Assembly (NCBI RefSeq): GCF_019320115.1
Contig: NC_089598.1
Coordinates: 83,534,059-83,598,058 of the forward strand
Direction of reading: 5' to 3'
Length of the DNA: 64,000 bases
Source of the DNA: Miscanthus floridulus
Taxonomy: Eukaryota; Streptophyta; Magnoliopsida; Poales; Poaceae
Below, piece after piece: positions 57,644 to 64,000 of the stretch. Below the pieces are notes generated by a model. It worked only from the letters and a program-made list of their open reading frames with translations. It searched no databases and was not told where the DNA came from. How positions within the stretch are numbered: position 1 is the stretch's first letter; each line of letters begins with the position of its first letter. The translations under genes were made by a program, and so were the position numbers.

Positions 57644-60124
57644 CTCACTTATTAGGAGCAAACAATATTAACCATAGCAGGTATAATAAGGTTGTTATCA
57701 TCATATCATCATTTCCGAACCATTATGTTATTTAGTGTATCTACTTTGGAGATAAGCCCGTCAAGTTCTCACTAATCGGGAGAGACGACGACTCGAATCG
57801 AATTACAACTCAGCTGAGGGGGTACTCCTAACTCTCACCCTGACATACTTTGCAAGGGTAGCCATGGGTCACCTTTGGAACAACTCAGGAACCAAATTCA
57901 CGGGTTCGATCAGCGCCAGCACTCTCAGGGATTACCCTTCTGCCAGGACGATCAGGACTTTTAAATCACCTGCCCTTGGACTCACGCCTATGGCTCCCTT
58001 CCGAGGCGCACTTTATACTTATCGACTCCCGACCAGAGGTGAGCTACTCGGCTTCGTGGTCGGTCTTCAGACACGGCCAACTAAGAGAGAGGCATGCGTT
58101 CAACATGAATAGGAAAGGCTCCAAGATTCAGTCCTTAAGCGACACAGACGGAGTCACTACAAACCGGCAAGCCTCCACCTGGTCTTCATTTCAAATTAAG
58201 ACAGGTTCTTTTCCACGATAGCAAATATAGCCAACCGTGCCATATGTATGTCCCTATATCTCGCAGGTGACAGGAAATCACCTGACTTCTACCGTGTTTA
58301 AGCAGGGCTAAGCTCTACACTTGCCTGAGCTATATAGGATTCAGGGTATCAATATCTAGACAAGGATTGGATAACCAATGCAGCAAGTGTTTGCATCCAA
58401 CACCTAAACTTAATGCAACAATATATATATGTAACAATAATACTTTAACTGCATTTTGGAAATTAGGAGGCTTAATATGCTCTGGGGCTTGCCTTTCACA
58501 AAGTTGCACGGACAGTGATCCGGGCACTCAACGGCGACCTCGTCTGGCACTTCTCCTGAGGGATGCACCTCCTGAACCTCCGGTGTTGGCTGCTGCTGCT
58601 CCCCGCTCGGTTCCTCGAATTCCAGCAGTGTCACACCCTCCGATACACCTATTGCATGCCGATGCATAAGATAAATATCATGGATGCATAAGGAATGACA
58701 TGATGCTCATGATGAATGAATCACAGTAAGTGTTTAACAAAAGCATCACTGGACACTCGTTTACCGATTAAGAATAGCTCTATTCAAATTACTTTAAAAC
58801 ATGTATCTATCTTAACTTGAACAACAAGATCAACTTACCTAACTTGCATAACCTAAGATAAAGATGCTCATCTTTAGTTAAAGGCCTAACACCTAGGAAC
58901 ATTACCACAAACTTAGAAATAGTAAAGGCATACTTAAAACAACAGTTAAAGTTTCATATGCACACGGGTAGTTCCTTAATTCAATCACAACAAGAGTTCT
59001 ACAAATCCAAATGACTTGCATGAGGATATTCTGGAAAGCTTATGAAATTCTCTACAACTCATTTGTAAACATCAAAGCATGATTCTTATGTTAACCAAAT
59101 TGAATTCAAGTAAACCTAGAATCTATCCAGAAATGACAGGTTTACCAAGTTAATTATTTAGTGATGATGCAAAAGCATAATTGGACCAAACCAAGTTTGC
59201 CAACTTGTTGTGCATACCAGAGGAACATCAGAAAGTATAGTGCCAACTTCTAAATAAATTATTTAATATCCTTTTCTAATTTATTTAGTTAATTAGGTGA
59301 TTAAAGCAATATATAGTAAAACTGTTCAGAAAAATCTACAAAAATTACAGTAGCTATATCATGCTTCACATAGACTACCCTAAAAATTTCAAAGCAATTG
59401 GGCAAACAGAACTGCTGTATCCAATTTCTAGCATAATTAGGAAACCCTATTGAAAAGTGTCAAGCAACAGATTTCTTATTTTTCCTAGTATCACTCTAGC
59501 ATAAGAATAGCACTCACCAATTTTTACCTTTACTGGATCTATAGAAAAATTATGAAAATTCACACAACATCCATCCATGCAAACAAGAGAATTTTCTAAC
59601 TCCTACATACAGTGTCCAAAATGTATGAAAATTTAACTACAAGCTATTCATGATATAAGCAGTACACCATAAAAATTTCATGCCATTTGGAGCTACATAG
59701 AAAAAGATATAATTACCCCTATTTCCTTCATGATTAAAAGAGATAATTAGCAACTCCATTTTTCATAACAGAACATGGCATAAATTATATTTTTAATATA
59801 AACTAGACATTATCATGAACTCAACAAAATTGGAACCACATCATTTGAATCTACCAACTAGGAGATACATATTTTTGAAAATGTACACAAAGCTGTGAAA
59901 AAGAATAAACAAAACAAAATCGAAACCCTAACCCTACTGCTGGGTCGGCCCGAAAGCACCTGGCGGCCCGCGACGCAGGCGCAAGCGCAGCCCATGCTCG
60001 ACGCGGCCCACGCTGGCTCCCGCCTCCGCATGGTAACTGACGCGCGGGTCCCGCACGACAGAGAGACAGGCAGGGGAGGAAGAAAAGACGGCGGCGTAGC
60101 TCGTCTGTCTAGCCTGAGCGGCAG
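57644..60124 (-). mobile_element. LTR family B, minus strand (left palindrome arm)
   Basis: 57,644-59,856 is the inverted partner of 60,886-63,123. The LTR continues inward to about 60,124 through a GC-rich block (59,930-60,120) absent from the other arm, where it joins the integrase fragment. A frame (58,410-58,667, minus) encodes the same 85-residue sequence start (MHRHAIGV, EGVTLLEFEEPSGEQQQP) as the right arm. No terminus is intact. Confidence 0.75.
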
Positions 60125-60885
60125 TCATATTCTTCTGTATAGTTCGGACTTGCTCTTCGGCTTCTTTTACAAAATCAATACCATAGAATCTTCTTTCTCC
60201 GGGTTCCACCCGGTTTAAGGAAGTCCTACACTTGCGGCCATAAAGAGCTTCAAAAGGAGCCATTTTGATACTCTCTTGATAACCGTTGTTATAAGAGAAT
60301 TCAGCGAGAGGCAATCATTCCTCCCAAGAGCCTTTACAAGAGATAAGACAAGCTCTAAGCATATCTTCAAGAATTTGATTAACACGCTCAGTCTGTCCTG
60401 ATGTTTGCGGGTGATAGGCAGAACTACGGATTAGATGAGTGCCAAGATTCTGATGTAAGCACTCCCAAAAACGAGCCGTGAATTGCGGTCCTCTATCTAA
60501 AACAATGGATTTGGGTACACCATGGAGACGTACCACTTGTTGAAAATAAATCTCAGCATAATTGTGAGGGTGATAGGTAGACTTGACCGGAATAAAGTGA
60601 GCGGATTTGGTTAGACGATCTACGATAACCCAGATGGAATCACAACCCTTTTTGGTAGTGGGTAATCCAACAATGAAATCCATAACAATTTCTTCCCACT
60701 TCCATCCAAGAATAGAGAGTGGCTGCAATAATCTGGGCCTCATGTGAATAGCCTTGACTCTGCAACAGTTATCACACCTTGCCACGTAGGCTGCGATTTC
60801 TTTCTTCATCTTGGTCCACCAATAATACAGCTTGAGATCTTGATACATTTTACTGCTACTAGGATGGATGGACAATCTAGAAGAA
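60125..60885 (-). pseudogene. gypsy integrase fragment (Tekay-like)
   Basis: The minus strand encodes the zinc-finger tail (ARCDNCCRVKA), MRPRLLQPL, WEEIVMDFIVGLP, DSIWVIVDRLTKSAHFIP, SIVLDRGPQFTARFWE, SAYHPQTSGQTERVNQILED, then after one TGA (expected Trp, near 60,313) LPLAEFSYNNGYQESI, MAPFEALYGRKCRTS and FVKEAEEQVRTIQ. The catalytic Asp (MDF), Asp (LDRG) and Glu (QTERV) are all present. The core is open over 186 codons. The zinc finger's first His and the chromodomain end are missing: the left edge runs into LTR-B and the right edge into inverted LTR-B. It is the spacer of a palindrome. Confidence 0.9.
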
Positions 60886-63775
60886 TGGTAGATTCAAATG
60901 AGGTAGTTCCAATTTTGTTGAGTTCATGATAATGTCTAGTTTATATTAAAAATATAATTTATGCCATGTTCTGTTATGAAAAATGGAGTTACTAATTATC
61001 TCTTTTAATCATGAAGGAAATAGGGGTAATTATATCTTTTTCTATGTAGCTCCAAATGGCATGAAATTTTTATGGTGTACTGCTCATATCATGAACAGCT
61101 TGTAGTTAAATTTTCATACATTTTGGACACTGTATGTAGGAGTTAGAAAATTATCTTGTTTGCATGGATGGATCTTGTGTGAATTTTCATAATTTTTCTA
61201 TAGATCCAGTAAAGGTAAAAATTGGTGAGTGCTATTCTTATGCTAGAGTGATACTAGGAAAAATAAGAAATCTATTGCTTGACACTTTTCAATAGGGTTT
61301 CCTAATTATGCTAGAAATAGACATGCCCTCTATTATTTTGGATACAGCAAGTTCTGCTTGCCCAATTGCTTTGAAACTTTTATGGTAGTCTATGTGAAGC
61401 ATGAGATAGCTACTATAATTTTTGTAGATTTTTCTGAATAGATTTACTATATATTGCTTTAATCACCTAATTAACTAAATAAATTAGAAAAGGATATTAA
61501 ATAATTTATTTAGAAGTTGGCACTATACTTTCTGATGTTCCTCTAGTATGCACAACAAGTTGGCAAACTTGGTTTGGTCCAATTGTGCTTTTGCATCATC
61601 ACTAAATAATTAATTTAGTAAACCTGTCATTTCTGGATAGATTCTAGGTTTACTTGAATTCGATTTGGTTAACATAAGAATCATGCTTTGATGTTTACAA
61701 ATGAGTTGTAGAGAATTTCATAAGCTTTCCAGAATGTCCTCATGCAAGTCATTTGGATTTGTAGAACTCTTGTTGTGATTGAATTAAGGAACTACCCGTG
61801 TGCATATGAAACTTTAACTGTTGTTTTAAGTATGCCTTTACTATTTCTAAGTTTGTGGTAATGTTCCTAGGTGTTAGGCCTTTAACTGAAGATGAGCATC
61901 TTTATCTTAGGTTATGCAAGTTAGGTAAGTTGATCTTGTTGTTCAAGTTAAGATAGATACATGTTTTAAAGTGATTTGAATAGAGCTATTCTTAATCGGT
62001 AAACGAGTGTCCAGTGATGCTTTCGTTAAACACTTACTGTGATTCATTCATCATGAGCATCATGTCATTCTTTATGCATCTATGATATTTATATTGTGCA
62101 TCGGCATGCAATAGGTGTACCGGAGGGTGTGACATTGCTGGAATTCGAGGAACCGAGCGGGGAGCAGCAGCAGCCAACACCGGAGGTTCAGGAGGTGCAG
62201 CCCTCAGGAGAAGTGCCAGACAAGGTCACCGTTGAGTGCCCAGATCACCGTCCGTGCAACTTTGTGAAAGGCAAGCCCCGGAGCATATTAAGCCTCCTAA
62301 TTTCCGAAATGCAGTTAAAGTATTATTGTTACATATATATATATATTGTTGCATTAAGTTTAGGTGTTGGATGCAAACACTTGCTGCATTTATTATCTAA
62401 TCCTTATCCAGATATTGATACCCTGAATCCTATGTAGCTCAGGCTCGTGTAGAGCTTAGCCCTGCTTAAACATGGTAGAAGTCAGGTGATTTCTTGTCAC
62501 CTGCGAGATATAGGGACATACATATGGCACGGTTGGCTATATTTGCTATCGTGGAAAAGAACCTGTCTTAATTTGAAATGAAGACCGGGTGGAGGCTTGC
62601 CGGTTTGTAGTGACTCCGTCTGTATCGCTTAAGGACTGAATCTTGGAGCCTTTCCTGTTCATGTTGAACGCATGCCTCTCTCTTAGTTGGCTGTGTCTGA
62701 AGACCGACCACAAAGCCGAGTAGCAAACCTCAGGCCGGGAGTCGATAAGTATAAAGTGCGCCTCAAAAGGGAGCCATAGGTGTGAGTCCAAGGGCAGGTG
62801 ATTTAAAAGTCCTGATCGTCCTGGTAGAAGGGTAATCCCTGAGAGTGCTGGCGCTGATCGAACCCACAAATTTGGTTCTTGAGTTGTCCCAAAGGTGACC
62901 CACGGCTACCCTTGCAAAGTATGCCAGGGTGAGAGTTAGGAATACCCACTCAGCTGAGTTGTAATTCGATTCGAGTTGCCGTCTCTCCCGGTTAGTGAGA
63001 ACTTAACGGGCTTATCTCCAAAGTAGATACACTAAATAACATAATGGTTCGGAAATGATGATATGATGATAATAGCCTTATTATACCTGCTATGGTTAAT
63101 ATTGTTTGCTCCTAATAAGTGAGTGCTCTAGTACAGGTGCAAATCTAGTGGACAGGTAAATGATGATAAACTTGATGCAAAGTTTAAATTGGTTACTATA
63201 TTCATAAGCTCTTTTATGCAACTGTGTCCAGCTAGCCCACCTCATAAGCCTTGTATGACCCTTGGTGTCTTTTATTTCTAGTTTTGATGGGTAAGTCTAG
63301 CTGAGTACCTTCTCGTACTCAGGGTTTATCTCCCACCTGTTGCAGATGACCAGTTCTACTTTGGTTGCTGCAAGTATTGCCTTCTCCCGGCTGGGGATGA
63401 AGACTAGACCGTTGGGCACGGTCTCTCATAGTTCTCATAACTGATGATGCTTTTGTGGGACAAGACTCAGATCTAGCAATGTATTTGAAACTATGAAGTT
63501 ATGTACTAAACTATGTTGCTTCCGCAAATTTGAACTTGGTTTGTAATATTTTATTTGAACTCTAATGGATGTAATCCGAATGCTACTTGTGAAATGTTGT
63601 AACGAATGATGTGTTGTGTTGAATCACTACGATCTTGGTTTGTATGTCGAGAGTTAGTTGAAATCCTTCGTGATTTCCGGACTACCGGGATTATGGGAGC
63701 TTAAGTACAGGAATTTGATCACTTCAGTGATTGTTTTTGTACTTACGTTCTTATGATTTGGTCGGTTCTGTTACA
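60886..63775 (+). mobile_element. LTR family B, plus strand (right palindrome arm)
   Basis: It begins abruptly next to the integrase and ends TCGGTTCTGTTACA, followed by only GCTGG of the primer site before an inverted copy starts. 60,886-63,123 is the inverted partner of 57,644-59,856. 62,630-63,775 matches the 5' LTR at 54,919-56,077. A short (TA) run lies at 62,333-62,346. The 5' start of this LTR is missing. Confidence 0.78.
62096..62437 (+). other. open frame within LTR B
   Basis: A 113-codon frame starts MHRHAIGVPEGVTLLEFEEP and continues with a Glu/Gln/Pro-rich part (SGEQQQPTPEVQEVQ) and VECPDHRPCNFVKGKP. The left-arm copy (58,410-58,667, minus) keeps the frame for 85 codons with several amino-acid changes. 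I do not recognise a domain. It may be a noncoding LTR segment that happens to be open, or an LTR-borne leader peptide. Confidence 0.35.
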
Positions 63776-63782
63776 GCTGGCC

Positions 63783-64000
63783 AAATCATAAGAACGTAAG
63801 TACAAAAACAATCACCAAAGTGATCAAATTCCTGTACTTAAGCTCCCATAATCCCGGTAGTCCGAAAATCACGAAGGATTTCAACCAACGCTCGACATAC
63901 AAACCAAGATCGTAGTGATTCAACACAACACATCATTCGTTACAACATTTCACAAGTAGCATTCGGATTACATCCATCAGAGTTCAAATAAAATATTACA
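63783..64000 (-). mobile_element. inverted LTR-B terminus at window edge
   Basis: Reverse complement of about 63,545-63,767, with about six differences in 218 bp by eye. The join (GCTGG then CCAAATCATAAG) removes the last 14 bp of the inverted LTR and all but the first bases of the primer site. The element continues beyond the window. Confidence 0.85.

Overview
The window looks like heterochromatic, repeat-dense DNA of a large-genome grass. The grass-type repeats (CACTA elements with TTTAGTCCCGG subterminal motifs, SIRE/Opie-like copia, Athila, Tat and Tekay-like gypsy, GGCCCCGTTCG foldback MITEs, a CAGGGGCGGA hAT) point to a panicoid grass, probably Andropogoneae (sorghum, sugarcane or Miscanthus type). 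The species is inference. I see no intact host gene, tRNA, rRNA or CRISPR array. Essentially every coding trace belongs to a transposable element, and almost all are broken by stops or frameshifts.

Layout. 1-4,690: degenerate gypsy internal DNA ending in a polypurine tract and an LTR (family A). 4,691-5,194: a gag zinc-knuckle fragment cut by a copia LTR. 5,195-11,165: 3' half of a SIRE/Opie-like copia on the minus strand (LTR, long 3' leader, RNase H, RT, integrase). 11,165-15,835: minus-strand Athila-like gypsy remnant with LTR and primer binding site. 16,135-26,958: plus-strand Athila-like element with a collapsed 5' LTR, a gag remnant and an intact-length 3' LTR. It hosts the 3' end of a Tat-type gypsy (about 18.2-22.7 kb) that carries an antisense plant-mobile-domain gene, and that element's LTR in turn hosts a solo LTR with perfect CAAAG target duplications. 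26,959-29,607: 3' end of another copia. 29,608-32,304: low-complexity intergenic DNA with a small hAT and MITEs.

32,308-47,241 is the centrepiece: a structurally complete 14.9-kb CACTA (En/Spm) transposon with matching termini and TTA target duplications. It has, in order, left subterminal repeats, a GRF zinc-finger gene, a tnp2 transposase gene (single frame, several nonsense mutations), a 522-bp tandem array, a third internal block of subterminal-type repeats with a TATA box, and a multi-exon gene encoding a Transposase_24-like region, a proline-rich linker and a Ulp1/C48 protease domain. Inside tnp2 sits a 783-bp GC-rich element with PIF/Harbinger-like ends whose insertion preserves the reading frame.

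47,245-64,000: more gypsy DNA with mosaic LTRs of families A and B, a 5' LTR plus tRNA-Met primer site, a gag remnant, a roughly 5.5-kb palindrome made of two inverted LTR-B arms around an integrase fragment, and a second inverted LTR junction at the right edge. Together these describe nested insertion, LTR recombination and inversion rather than a functional operon or pathway.
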